NCBI GenBank assembly: GCA_963691705.1
Contig: OY829541.1
Coordinates: 15,308,564-15,372,563, forward strand
Direction of reading: 5' to 3'
DNA: 64,000 nt
Origin: Viola odorata
Taxonomy: Eukaryota; Streptophyta; Magnoliopsida; Malpighiales; Violaceae
Below the pieces are notes generated by a model. It was not told the DNA's origin. It made no database searches and was given only the letters and a program-made list of their open reading frames with translations. The translations under genes were made by a program, and so were the position numbers. Below are positions 44,759 through 56,626 of this stretch, in pieces (position 1 is the stretch's first letter; each line of letters starts with the position of its first letter).

Positions 44759-46495
44759 ACCCCTATGCTCGCCCTCGAGCATAAACAAAATTGGAAAAGT
44801 CACCTCATTCCTAAACATACATAATCAACTTCCAACACCTAGAATTGGCACGCCATCCTACAAGCTACACCCAACCAGAACACATCCAGACCTAGAAAAC
44901 ACCTGCATCTGGCTGATAGAATAACAACCCCATCAACTAGACTTTTCCATATCTAGCCTAGTCACCAGCAGTCCTTACAAAGATGTGTATTTGCACTCAT
45001 ACTCAGAATAAAATATGTGTTTAGGCGACCACTCATGAATGCAAATAACACAACACAGGCATGGTTTGCACGTCAATCCGAGTACTGTAGAACACATGCA
45101 TGGGCAATCAACAATCGGAAAAGCATCGCATCAGCAAGAAGAAAGAAACGGGATCGAAAGAGCTAGAAAGGTGGAAGAGAGGAGTAGGGGATGAACAGAA
45201 GAGAAATGAGGGGAGAAAAGAAGGAAAGAAAAGAAAGAACCAGGCAAAACCTGGTTGGATCCCTTGGCTGGGAAAAAGCGAAGTGGAGAAGCAGCTTTCA
45301 TCGAGGGCACGAGATGATTCTGGGGCTAGACAGAGGTCTTCTTTTGGGGGCAGGAAAGTCTTCTTATTGAGGCTTCGGATGCGGATGCTTTTACTTGGAC
45401 GTTCGGTGCCCTTCTCCTCTTATTTTTAAATTTAAATGTTTTTTTAAAATTTTTTTATATATAGTTTTTAATTTTTATTTTATTTTTAGAGAGTAAACCG
45501 GAGAGGGCACGAGATGATTCTACCAGGGCGCGAAACTTTTGATCTTCCGCTCAGCGTTCACCCTTGATCTGCTTCCAGCATCGATGGTGACTTCTTTTTC
45601 GCTTCCCCACGCTTGAATGTTTCTGGGGCTCGAATTGTATGAATGGCCTAGGGCTCGAAACTCTTTCGAGCTTTTGCTTTTCTCGCCCTAGATTCCTACT
45701 TTTTGCTCTGAAGTCTTTTGCTTTTGTCTTCCTTCCCCACACTTAAACTCGCCTGCTCACTTTAGGTGTCTAGCCCTCGACGTTACCCTCAATAATTGCT
45801 ACCTCACCTGCCAAGGAAAAAGATCAAGAAAAGGCGAATGGTTAGGAAAGAGTATGAAACGAAGGGGAATGTCGGGGGCTCGAAAAGAAAAGAGAGAGAG
45901 ATGGGAGAAAAGAAGGAAAGAGACATTGATGCGAAGTTTTCTGTCATTTCTAAGCTTTCCCATGTCCTAACAGTGACTGTACCCAGGGATATCATGCAAA
46001 CCTAGACTGTGCCTAGCTAAGCATTTTTCTCAAAAATAAAAAGGCATGAAGCTCAAATATGCTCACGGGATCAAATTATGACTACTGGTGTCGTGGCCTA
46101 GATATAGATATAACGGCTAGCAGGTCTAAACATGCATGTTCAGGCATAGGTGCTATGGATGTCATGCTTCTTTTATGCATCGAAAGTTGAAAAACGCATG
46201 CCAAAAATGAGGGTTTGAAAACTGATAGTGGGAAAATTTTCCTAGCATTCATGGCTAAAAATAATAAAATCCGAAGATTATGCAATCATGCAGCAAACAT
46301 GAAAATAAACATGCAATCACATAGGCAAAACGCATATAAATAATTCCCTCCCCACACTTAGGCAGCGCATTGTCCTCAATGCGGGGAGAGTATAAAAAGG
46401 AGTTCAAGAAATATAAGTACAGTACAAAGCAAAAATAGTAAAATTGTTTAGTGCCCCTTTTGGGGGCTGGAGAGATGAAATTGTTCGGGGGTGGG
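44759..46495 (-). other. 3' non-coding region of the Athila-like element
   Basis: Between the large ORF and the polypurine tract. It contains the conserved purine-rich motif at 46345-46380 and low-complexity purine-rich DNA around 45100-45250; the lysine-rich ORF at 45100-45429 follows from that composition and is not a gene. Confidence 0.6.
46345..46380 (-). promoter_or_regulatory. Conserved purine-rich internal motif
   Basis: On the minus strand reads ATTGAGGACAATGCG, then 6 variable bases, then AAGTGTGGGGAGGGA. It matches 25428-25463 of the other Athila-like element in 34 of 36 positions and resembles the polypurine tract core. Confidence 0.6.
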
Positions 46496-48451
46496 TTACT
46501 GGGGTGGCAAATTTCTGCGGGCAACTACAACCGTCAAAGCCTGAAGTTCCCGCAGGATAAGCTGGAGAAGTCTCGTCTGGGTCGGGTCATAGACGATGAG
46601 AGGAGTCGGGGGCTGGCTTCCTGATGCCGCTTTCTGGCCTTGCCGAGCTGCTTCCGTTTGGGGCACTTGCTTTTTGGGGGTTGGAGGGATGGCATTGGAG
46701 CGGGGGTCCGAAAGATCTGGATAGTCAAAGATACCGCCATTCTTGGTCTCGAAAACCTTCTCCGCTGCTGGGGCACAACCTGGGTAAAAACTCAACACAC
46801 CACGTGAGAGACATAAATGACCCATGACATCCAAGGTTTGGATATCCAAATCCTTGAATGCCAGGGGCTCAGAAAGGTTACTAGCAGCCAGGTCAATGTT
46901 ACGCATCTTTACAGCAAACAGGGAGATAAGGGATCCAAAAATAGGCCCACGACCACCATTTAATACATGCAAGACACCCGAAGCTACCCAAAAACCTAGA
47001 TTGACCCTACGTTTGTGTTTCAAGCACCATAAAAAGAAAATTTCCTGCACAGATATCTGTCCCGAGGAACCAAATCTTGCTGAAAAGGTGAGGGCTAGAT
47101 ACCGGTGCAGGATACGCAATGCAGGGTCAACTATTTCATGGGCTTTACTACCCTTAGGATCATACTTAACAGTAGGCTTATTGGTTAGCTCACGAAAAGC
47201 CGCAGTGGCATCAAAAACAGACGGGATAACAGTTAAGGCATTCTTATACAGAGGGGTGTTCAGTTCATCCTTAGTGATAAATCCCAACCAGCAATTAAAT
47301 TCACCCAATGTCAGATGCTCCCATTTGGTGGCTAGTCTAAAATTGATCAAACCAGGGGTAGAGTAGTTTGGACCGACCTTACCCTTGGGCCTAAAAGTGC
47401 CATCTACCCAAAACGTAGTGAAAAACTCAAGGGAAAGCTCAACAAAGGTCGGGTGCTCCAAATAGAACAGAGACTCCCAACCAATGTTGGCCACATACTC
47501 CCTGACCTTTGACTCAATGCCCATCTTAGCAAGAAAATCAAAATCCAGGCGCGCACATGAGCTAACGCCCTTGGAATTCAGCAAGGTTAACTTGTCAAGA
47601 GAAGGTTTATCATTAAAGGCAATCCATTCATGGGGTGAGGAAAGGTCAGAAGTCACCTGTTGTGAGCCGGATCTGGGGATAGATGAAGGCGCTGGGGTCT
47701 CGACCTCGACATACTCATCTATTTCGGGGGCCCGAAGCTTTTTGGAACTCGAGGGCTTGCCGGCACTGGTGGCTGAAAGTTTCCTCTTGAGACTCACTGG
47801 TGTACCGACAGCAGCTGGCTTGGCTTCAGCTTTGGACTTCCCTTTCTTAGCCGCTGATCTTGCTGCGGCTGCTTTCTGGGCCTCGAGATCTTCCACCTCT
47901 TCGCCTCCCTTAACTTCTCCACTTTCTCACGTTCCCTCCTCCATAACCTCATCCTCCTGGCCAATACCAGTCTCTGCTTGGTCCTCCATGACCTCGGCTT
48001 CTTCGTCAGAGACTAGGATATCCTAGAGGACCTCCTCTACCGTTAAGGCAGGCTGAGGAGATAGGAAACGATCGACGACAGCGTCAAGGGGGGACTGCTT
48101 GGCTGATGTAGAGAGCTTTTTGGTTTTGGACTTGGCCGTGGACGATCCAGGAGGGAGCTTCACCATACGGCCGCCTCTAGTGGTCGTCATGGTTAGAGGA
48201 ATGGAACCTGTGACTTCTATGTCATCTTCCACCGGAGTGAACTCTCTGATCTGCTCCACGGTTGTGGGTGAGACCGCCGTAGGAGAGGGAATAGGACGTG
48301 GCTTGACAGACGGCGGTGTGACTATTTTGTACGAGGTCGAGTTTGGTGTAGCTGACTGGGATCTAGATCTGGATGGAACGGGGCTCGAAGTGTCCACCGG
48401 TTTAGGTCCAACAGCGTTCTTGCGAGCTGGCTTTTTAGTCTTAGGTACCAT
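46496..48451 (-). pseudogene. Athila-type large ORF, two nonsense codons
   Basis: Starts at ATG 48451 (MVPKTKKPARKNAVGP). The N-terminus is Ser/Pro/Lys-rich with basic clusters. After TAG 48025-48023 and a TGA near 47924, the same frame continues to 46496. The middle part resembles the Athila ORF family (PF03078-like): REYVANIGWESLFYLEHPTF, LEFFTTFWVDGTF, HLTLGEFNCWLGF, ILHRYLALTFSARFG, FFLWCLKHKRRVNLGFW. The C-terminus is Pro/Gln-rich. What the Athila ORF does is not established. Length about 650 codons. Frame is otherwise open, so inactivation is recent or tolerated in trans. Confidence 0.78.
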
Positions 48452-48466
48452 TGATGGTGAGGGAAG

Positions 48467-48690
48467 GACAGCGCACTGGTCTGGTTCGCGTCAAGGTCTT
48501 GACAACATTCTTTCTTCTAGGCCTGGAAAATGGAAGTCCTCAGAAATGCTCTAAAATCGCTTCTTTTCGGCCTTTTCCCTCCTTTGATGCTAATCTACAA
48601 ATAAGAGTGAAATGAGGGTCAAATGGCGACTTCGAGCCCCCGAAAGGGCTAGAAAAGAAGGTAAAATCATGACCATGAAATGTGCTATCA
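48467..48690 (-). repeat. 5' LTR remnant of the Athila-like element
   Basis: 224 bp equal in length to and closely matching 44521-44744; the other ~1.4 kb and the PBS are deleted. Its inner end directly abuts the upstream part of the large ORF. Confidence 0.85.
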
Positions 48691-50038
48691 CTTGCTAAAC
48701 TTGCGGCAAACCCAGAAGCGTCCATACCTAAGGGTGTGTACTATCGTGAGATATTCGTGCCTTCCTTCATAGAGGAGCAAGTGTCACTTTGTGTTGAAGA
48801 AATTGAAAATGACTGGCGAGTTTCCGTCATAAAATACTTGAAATATGAAGAGTTACCCGCCGATAACGCTGAAAAGAAGAAGGTGCTGAAACAAGCGGCA
48901 AGATGTACGTATTATGATGGGGAACTGGTGCTGAGATATTTTTCCCACCCAGCCGCCAAGTGTATAACGGAACAAGAGGGTCTTCACACTTTACGAGAAA
49001 TCCACGAAGGAATATGCGGCATGCATACATTCCGCGGTACCTTAGCCACACAAGTATTTAGGTCAGGATTTTACCGGACTACTATTCGCAGAGATTGTCA
49101 TAACTACGTGCGAACTTGTCCAAAGTGTCAGGAATTCTCTAAGATCCCTCGGCAACCCGCCACGGAAATTTCTGACATTGTGGTTCCTTGTCCTTTTGCG
49201 AAATGGGGGATAAATATCCTAGGCCCGTTTCCAAAAGCAAGGTCCCAACTAAAATTTGTGGTTGTGACGGTGGATTACTTTACGAAATGGGCAGAAGCGG
49301 AAGCGGTGACCAATATCACAATGGAAAAAAATTTGGTGTTTCTTTAAACACCAAGTTATCATACGGTTCGGTGTACCCCGTATGCTTGTAAGCGATAACG
49401 GGACGTAATTCACCAGCTAGTTCTTTAGAGACCAGTGTGCGGAGTTCCAGATTGAGCAAAGATTCTCTTCCGTGGCTCACCCGCAGAACAACGGTCAAGC
49501 GGAGGTGACGAACCGAAGTATTCTTAGTGGTATCAAGAAAAACCTGGAAGGGTCCAAAAAGAAATGGGCGAAAGAGCTGCTGTATGTAATGTGTGACTGC
49601 CAAAACCAGTACTGGAGAAACACCCTTCGCATTGGCTTTCGGCACTGAGGTCGTCACGCCGGTAGAAATTGGTACCATGAGCCTGCTAGTTGCCTACTTC
49701 AGGGAAGAATTGAATAAGGAGAGGTTACGGGCTAACCTTGATGCGTTACCAGAATTGCAAGAGGAAACCCTTCTAAAAATGCTACTCTACAAATAAAAAA
49801 TGGCGCGATATCACAACAGGCGCGTCAAAGAGCGGTTGCTGAAAGCAGGTGACCTAGTACTCAGAGACAAATGAGCGGCTGGTCAACGCATGGGTAAACT
49901 TAGTCCAAACTGGGACGGGCCATACCGCGTTACCCGCGACATCAGAAAAGGGGCGTACCACCTGGAAACACTTGACGGTACTCCCTTACCTAACTCTTGG
50001 AACATAGCTCGTTTGAAATTATACCATGCTAGAATTTA
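48691..50038 (+). pseudogene. Integrase, Tat-like copy 1
   Basis: Resumes the pol frame: AKLAANPEASIPKGVYY, zinc-binding domain with HTLREIHEGICGMH and CPKCQEF, then the core CPFAKWGINILGPFPKAR. The first catalytic Asp expected in G-I-D is Asn here. After a TAA at 49345 and a frame change, VSDNGT (second Asp) is followed by stops at about 49407 and 49419; HPQNNGQAEVTNRSI carries the Glu. The C-terminus includes LSPNWDGPYRVTR and ends SWNIARLKLYHARI at about 50036. Integrates element cDNA in active relatives; dead here. Confidence 0.87.
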
Positions 50039-50139
50039 ATATATCTCTGCACATTTCGCTAACGCCAGCCGAGACTTGTGCTAACGCTCGAATAGAGAAT
50101 ATTCTTGTGTGTTTTGTGGCTGATTGTGTGCAGATAATA

Positions 50140-50790
50140 AAAGGTGCCGGGAGTGAAAAGTCATATCCTTGTGACGGTCGGTCCTGATCAGATGACTCAC
50201 TAAGACGAGGCATGCCCTGGCATACCTAAAATTTAGTGTTAGGAGTGAAAAGTCCTATCCTTATGGTAGCCACTCTAACACAGGTGGGCCATTGAGACGA
50301 GGCACGTCCCGATACCCCGGGGAGTGAAAATTCCTATCCTTGTGGTAAACCGGGCTAACATAGACGACCCACTAAGACGAGGCACATCCCGGCATCCCTG
50401 GGAGTGAAAAGTCCTATCCTTATGCCGACCATGCTCGTGGAGACGGCTCGCCAAGAGGAGGCATGCCCTAGAGAGATAGTAACTCCATCCTGGAAGTGAA
50501 AATCCTATCCTTGTGATAACCGGGCTAATACAGACGACTCACTAAGATGAGGGAACGATTTTGGGATGCGAGGTCAACGCCTGAAAGTGAAAAACCTAGC
50601 CTTGTGATGGCCGGTCCTGATCCGACGGCTCACTAAGATGAGGCACTTTCCAGGGCGATCGTGGAAATATGGAAACGCGAAGAATCGCAAAATCCCAGTG
50701 AGTAACCAGATGGGAAATCCCTGGTGAAGATAGCTGGTGGAGAAAGCGATACGAGCGACATCGGCAACAACACCCTGAGACGGAAGCGAG
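50140..50790 (+). repeat. 3' tandem repeats, ~80-90 bp, copy 1
   Basis: Six diverged units, each with GTGAAAAGTCCTATCCTTRTG and CACTAAGACGAGGCAC-like blocks (near 50152, 50245, 50324, 50404, 50497 and 50586), downstream of integrase. Copy 2 has the same array. The unit's role is unknown. Confidence 0.88.
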
Positions 50791-51155
50791 AAGGCTCATA
50801 CGGGTAACTAATGTCTATTATTGCACGTCATTTTACTAATAACCTATCATTGAGAATGTGCAGAGATATCATTTGGACGACGAAGAGATTGACGCTCGTG
50901 CAGACAACAATGTTACGAGACCCATTATTGGGATTGACGTGCTATTGATACCAACGATCTTGTTATTGTGACTCGAGAAACATGGTCTAAAGGACATATA
51001 TACTATGTCTCTCTCTGGAAACTATTCCCATAGAAAGGGATACGTTGGAATCTATCTACATGGCACCCCCAACCATAAATTGAGAATATCTACAACAGCG
51101 CGATTATACACTACGCGTCGCTGCGAATAACGATCATGGTCTCTATCTTCTATGA
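50791..51155 (+). other. 3' region of copy 1 up to the junction
   Basis: Non-coding. It resembles the region after the repeats of copy 2 in short stretches (GTTATTGTG, GAAACA, ATGTCTCT) and then joins RT of copy 2 without an LTR. Confidence 0.55.
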
Positions 51156-52787
51156 GCGAAACACCGACTAAACGTTGACCCCAACGCCAAGCTTGTTCAG
51201 CAAAAGCGGCGAAGTTTCTCTCCAGAAAAGGTAGTAGTCATCGAGAAAGAAATATCGAAACTCATGGATGCTGGTTTCATCCGAGAAGTCCAATACCCAA
51301 CGTGGTTGGCTAATCCTGTCTTAGTCCCAAAACCTAATAGAGATTGGCGTATGTGCATTGATTTTACTGATTTAAATGACGCCTGCCCCAAATATTATTA
51401 TCCCCTTCCTCGAATCGATCAGTTGGTCGACCAATATGCTGGGTACGCCTATCTAAGCTCGTTAGACGTCAATTCGGGATATCACCAAATCCCCATGGCT
51501 GTGGAAGATGAAGAAAAGACTGCCTTCATCACTCCAAAGGCCACCTATTGCTATACGGCGATGCCGTTTGGACTGAAAAACACTGAGGCAACCTTCCAGC
51601 GGATGGCAAGCAAAGTCTTTGAGAAGCAGATTGGGAAAAATGTAGAGGCTTGCGTGGATGATATATTAGTCAAAAGTCGAAGCTTCGAGAACCACTTAGC
51701 TGACTTGGAAGAAGTCTTCTGCGTAATGAGAGAATACAAGATGAAGTTGAACCCCCGCAAATGCATGTTTGCATTCCAAACGGGCAAATTCCTAGGTTAC
51801 GTGGTCAGTAGAAAAGGCATCCAGCCTAACCCTTCGAAGGTGAAGGCCATCCAGGATATGATATCTCCTCGAATTGTTAAAGAAGTACAAAAGCTCAAAG
51901 GGCGTATAATCGCGTTACAGCGGTTTATTTCTAAACAAGGTGAAAGATGCCTACCTTTCTTTAAGGTTATCCACAATAAAGCCCCTTTCGGATGGACAGA
52001 AGAATGCGAGGAAGCGTTTACTGGCATAAAGGTCTATCTTTCATCTGACCTAGTGCTAACGAGACCCAAACCGGGTGATGCTCTATACTTGTATCTAGGT
52101 GTTGCTGACGAGGTGGTCAGTACTGTCCTCGTACGAAGCGACATGCATATTCATCATCCAGTATTCTTTGTTAGCCACATACTGAAAGATGCCGAGTTAT
52201 GGTACGCTCGCATTGAGAAAGTGGCGTTTTCCCTAGTACAGGCAACGCGGAAGATGGATCGGTACTTCCAAACTCATCCTGTTGTAGTACTCACTTATCA
52301 GCCATTTACGAAAATTTTCAAGAAACCCGAGTCTTCAGGAAGAATGTTGATTTGGGCGATTGAACTCGAACAATATGGGTTGCAATACAAGGCCAGACTG
52401 TCCATTAAAGCCCAAGCGTTAGCAGACTTCATAGCAGAATGCACATTTACACAAGAAACATCGATGGACCCACCGGAAGGGGAGGTAGAAGATTCAGACC
52501 TCCCGTCCCCAAACACATACACTGACCCGTGGATCATCCACGTAGACAGAGCCAAAAACCAAGAGTTAGCTGGCGCAGGAATTTTCATGACTGGACCCAA
52601 CGACATGCAGATACGCTATGCCATCAGAATTTTGCAACCACTGTCCAACAACGCGGCTGAATACGAAGCGTTACTGGCAGGACTCAGGATAGGTAAGAGT
52701 TTCTCTGTCGAAACCACACACGACACAGGAATGGTGCGCGATCCACAAATAAAGATACGTGGAGACTCTAAACTGATAATAGATCAA
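51156..52787 (+). pseudogene. RT-RNase H, Tat-like copy 2 (5' part)
   Basis: Open from about 51156 without stop to the insertion at 52787. Motifs: KHRLNVDPNAKLV, MDAGFIREVQYPTWLANPVL, MCIDFTDLNDACPK, YLSSLDVNSGYHQIPMAVED, AMPFGLKNTEA. The catalytic box reads EACVDDILVKS, so the usual Tyr of YVDD is Cys. RNase H shows IHVDRAKNQ, NNAAEYEALLAGL and RGDSKLIIDQ. Gag and protease are absent upstream, so the copy is 5'-truncated. It ends where the Harbinger-like element is inserted after Asp-Gln; the rest of the frame starts at 56627. Confidence 0.88.
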
Positions 52788-54410
52788 GGGTCTATTTGGC
52801 GTTCTGGTTCTGGTTCGAAAAGTGCTGTGGGAAAAGCACTTTTGCACAAAGCAGTGTGCTGTTTGGTAAACATTTCTTAAAAGTGTTGTGGGAAACGAGA
52901 AGTTGTTTTTGGTGTTTGGTAAACACTGCTTTTAGAACTATGGTTTGAGTGTAAAATGACTATAAAGGGCATCAATCATTTTTAGTGTTATTTATTTACA
53001 TTATTTAATTCAATCTTTTTTTCTAAACAAATAATTTAACTATAATTTTCTAAAATCTGCAATTTTAACCTTTTAACTATAAAGGACACAATTTGTTTCA
53101 AGCATTAAAATTAATATTTTTTAGTATATATATAGATTATTTAAATCAATCTATTTCTTTAAACAAATAATTAACATTTTATTAAATAAAGTTAAATATT
53201 GAGCACTATTTAAAAAAAATTCATATATAAAATCACAATTATCTATTCATCATTAATCTATTACCTATTCAGTTACTTTTTTTATGCGAATACATCAATA
53301 ATATTTTTTAAAGGCATCAGTCATTTTTAATGTTATTTATTTACATTATTTAAATCAATCTTTTTTCTAAACAAATAATCAACATTTTATTTTTCTAAAT
53401 GAATAATCACATTTTTTTAGTGAGTTTGTTACATTTTTTGTGATAAATCGTCAACTTATAAATATTTTAATTAATAAAAAAATTAATGGTAACCTAAAGA
53501 AAATGTAAAGAATTGTTTATTAAATAATACGGGTTTAACATCTACCACATAATATTTATCTAATATCATAAATAAATTAAACTTATTAATACCATAAAAA
53601 ATTTAAGTTATTATTACCATAAATAAATATTTATCTAATATAATAAAAAAAATTAAACTATTAGCTTCGAAAATGAAATGAATTACTCTGAAATTGGAAT
53701 GAATTATTTTGAAATTGTAATAAAATTACATGAAAAAGTTTTAAACTAATTAATGCATTAAAAATTAAACCCGTCATTACATATATAAAAAGTACAATTA
53801 CATATTAAGCATTAAACTATTAGCTATTGAGTTACGAACTTCATTCATAGGCAAAATTTGATGATTAGTAGTTAGGAATAGCTAAAGTCAACCATTTTAC
53901 ACAGCTGGGGTCAAACACCATTCACCAGTAAAGACTATGGTCCTGTATAATATCTGGGCATTTCCACAAGTTGCACGTCATAAAAAATGCCCAAACAGAG
54001 ACTGGAAATATCTGAAAAGTATAGATGCAAAATATAAACCAACAACAATCTTCAAATTTACTGTTTTATTTGAAATTGAAAGTTTCAAACAGTGTAATGC
54101 CATGGAAGAACTTTACTCCAATCTAGTCCTCATCAAATCCAGAAAGTAAGAACAATCTTTATACCTAAAGTCTACTAAATTGCAACAATCTTTACTCAAG
54201 TAAATCGCTGCCCCGGTCTCTGTCCAACGCATTTACAGTATTCCTTACCACGAGGTTGTTCTGCAGTGGTACAAAAGAAAGTGTTAGCAGCAGATCGAAT
54301 TTGCAAAATGAATCATAATACCAAAAAAAACTCAAGTAAAATCATTTCTTCAGTCATGCCAAGGTTATAAGTTCATAGTGTATGAATACTTGAATTCTCA
54401 ATGTAGAAGC

Positions 54411-54696
54411 TATATGGTTTGGTGTCATCTTTCAGAGTCTACAAACACAATAGGAAAATCTGTTGGCAAAAAGATCACCCTATGATGATCATCTTAAGCC
54501 ATAAAAAAGAAGCTTGCTATACATGGTTTCACATCTTTCTTATACAAGATGTATATATGGTTTGGTGTCATCTTTCATAGTCTACAAACACAATAGGAAA
54601 ATCTGTTGACAAAAAGATCACCCTATGATGATCATCTTAAGCCATAAAAAAGAAGCTTGCTATACATGGTTTCACATCTTTCTTATACAAGATGTA
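54411..54696. repeat. 143-bp direct duplication
   Basis: Two adjacent copies (54411-54553 and 54554-54696) with about two mismatches, beginning TATATGGTTTGGTGTCATC. The near identity points to a recent event inside the Harbinger-like element. Confidence 0.92.
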
Positions 54697-55329
54697 TACC
54701 AATAGTAACATGTATACTAATCTATTTATTCACAAATTCCAAAATATTGTGTGACTTTCGATATCAATTGCTCAAACTAAATGTTGCTTAGACCCAGTAT
54801 CAAATAGTGGTATTTAAACTCACTTTATCCTAAATTTTGCTTACAATTTTCAACTACTTTGAAATACAACGTGTTATAAACATATAAATACCTAACCAAC
54901 ATGGGTTGCTTTAGCATAACGTGAAGAGTAAAATAACAGGTTTAGCTGTTAAACATGCAGCAGAGGGTGAACACTCCCCAGTAATGATTTACAAGTCAAC
55001 TTAATCCACAGTGACAATACTATCCAGATGAACCTAGGAAATGAGTGTAAGTTAGTGTAACCTAGGAACAGAGAGAAACTGGAATCTGACTATAAAACAG
55101 TTCTCAGACTCAGACATATAAAATGAAATCCCTGTTCATATGATACATATGTGGGACAGGGAATACAATGCAGATTTAACATTTCCTCTCTTGCATAACT
55201 AAAATTCCCACTTTGTGATAGTCCTCATTATAGGTTAACTCAAGAAAAAACAAACACAATGCATTCATAGCATGATTTACAATCAACAATCAAAAGCTAA
55301 ATTTGCCAATCATTCATTAATACATGAGA

Positions 55330-55393
55330 AACCAGCAATTACAGACCTCAAAACCAGCAATTACAGACCTCAAAACCAGCAATTACAGACCCA
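55330..55393. repeat. 22-bp triple repeat
   Basis: AACCAGCAATTACAGACCTC plus AA three times in a row, with weaker copies further on. Confidence 0.85.
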
Positions 55394-56626
55394 AATACCT
55401 AGCAATTTCAGCCCTAAATAACTAGCAATTCCAGCACCAACAAAATGAGCAACTAGTGTTGGGAAATTAGGCAGTAAAATGAAATTTAAAAGAGCACTTT
55501 CCTTTAGGCCATCTGGGCTCTCAAGCTTCTTTCTACACTCAGTCATTATCTTGCTTGCTAAAAATCAACGGAAATTCATCATCTTGCTCTGAGAAATCTC
55601 ATTCATTCGAAATCATCTTCAATGCTTGGTAAACTTTGTACATAGGCCATCTGTCCTTATGCCGTGCAACCACACAATTGCCAGAATGAAAAAGAAATAA
55701 TCAAATACTTCAATCCAGGATCAGTATAGCAAAAATTACTCAATCAAACAAAAGAGAAAATGAAAAACAAAATCCAGAAATGTCCACATAAACTATAGCC
55801 ATACAGGAAATCTCATAGATCTCTCAAAATCCAATCATTTCCTCCAAAGTCCACTACACGAAACCTAGAATTTATCATAACTACGAAATGATTAAACGAT
55901 TGAAAGATCAAACCTCAACCAAAACACTCAAAGAGTAGATCTAAAGAAGAAACAAATGAACCTGTGAACAAGATAAGACCGAGAAATGATGAGAGAGATG
56001 GTGATTCTTGCCTTGCCTTGCTTGGGCTGTGCTGGATTGATTCTAATGGCGTTCTCACTTGTTTCTTCAACAGAAACGACAACAAATCTAGTTAGTGGAA
56101 GCGACGAGAAGCCTGACTGACCGACCTCGCTGACCTCGGTGTATCGGAGAAGCAGCAGATCCAAAACGATGTCGGAGGATGAAATGAAGAAACAAAGAAG
56201 CAGGGGCGAGAGTGAAGAGCGATGGCGGAGGATGAGGATGAATGAAACGAACGTGTGTTAGGGCTCTTCTTTAGGGTTTGTGTTAATTTTAGAAAGAAAG
56301 AGGAAGATGAAAACAAACGAGAGAGGAGAGGAAAGAATCAACGTTCTTTTTTTTATTTATACCTGCTTTATTTGTAATTAAGAAGGAAACCAAGGGACAT
56401 TTTTGTCCAAAAATAATGAAAGCCCAGCTTCCCGTGTCCAGCGTGAACCTAACTTGTAGCCACTGCTCTATTTTTCACCAGTGAGGAATAGAGGCAAAAT
56501 GCAAAGGAAACCAATAGAGCTTTTGAAAAGCTCTATTGGGAAGGTGTTTACCAAACACCTTCTTTAGCTTTTGGGTTGGGAAAAGCTCTATTGCTAACCC
56601 AACCTTGAACCCCAAACAACCACCAA

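Larger units (their letters stand above)
43116..48690 (-). mobile_element. Athila-like non-autonomous element
   Basis: 5.6-kb insertion in the RNase H/integrase linker of copy 1. In minus orientation: 5' LTR remnant 48690-48467, one large ORF (48451-46496), a long non-coding 3' region, a polypurine tract AGTGTGGGGATGTT (44758-44745) and the 3' LTR 44744-43116. No RT or integrase is seen. The ORF is of the type found in Athila retrotransposons. Confidence 0.85.
37549..51150 (+). mobile_element. Tat-like Ty3/gypsy element, copy 1
   Basis: Plus-oriented element: 5' LTR 37549-38525, PBS 38529-38548, gag 38613-40405, protease to 41118, RT-RNase H 41119-43115, an Athila-like insertion (43116-48690), integrase 48691-50038 and 3' repeats to about 50790. 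Sequence motifs (GPFPKARSQLKFVVV, AAARSQ-type linkers, D-N-G-S protease) are those of the Tat lineage. No 3' LTR is found; copy 2 RT begins near 51156. Many frameshifts and stops: inactive. Confidence 0.85.
52788..56623. mobile_element. PIF/Harbinger-like non-autonomous element (3.8 kb)
   Basis: Interrupts copy 2 RNase H. Left end GGGTCTATTTGGCGTTCTGG; right end in inverse GGTGGTTGTTTGGGGTTC, an imperfect inverted repeat with the GGGTCTRTTTGG start typical of PIF/Harbinger elements. CAA flanks both sides (52785-52787 and 56624-56626), a 3-bp duplication. Both ends carry GTGTTTGGTAAACA-like subterminal blocks. No transposase or Myb-like gene could be made out; the interior is AT-rich with a 143-bp direct duplication (54411-54696) and a 22-bp triple repeat at 55330. 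ORFs inside have no recognisable domain. Confidence 0.75.

Noticed and set aside
45100..45429. Lysine/glutamate-rich ORF
   Set aside because: Explained by purine-rich DNA in the 3' region of the Athila-like element.
46824..48554. Plus-strand ORFs of 150-180 codons (46824, 47484, 48099)
   Set aside because: Shadows of the minus-strand Athila-type ORF, which has recognisable motifs; the plus-strand products have none.
53937..54149. Possible exon in the Harbinger-like element
   Set aside because: 70 codons without a recognisable domain or splice support; not enough to call a gene.
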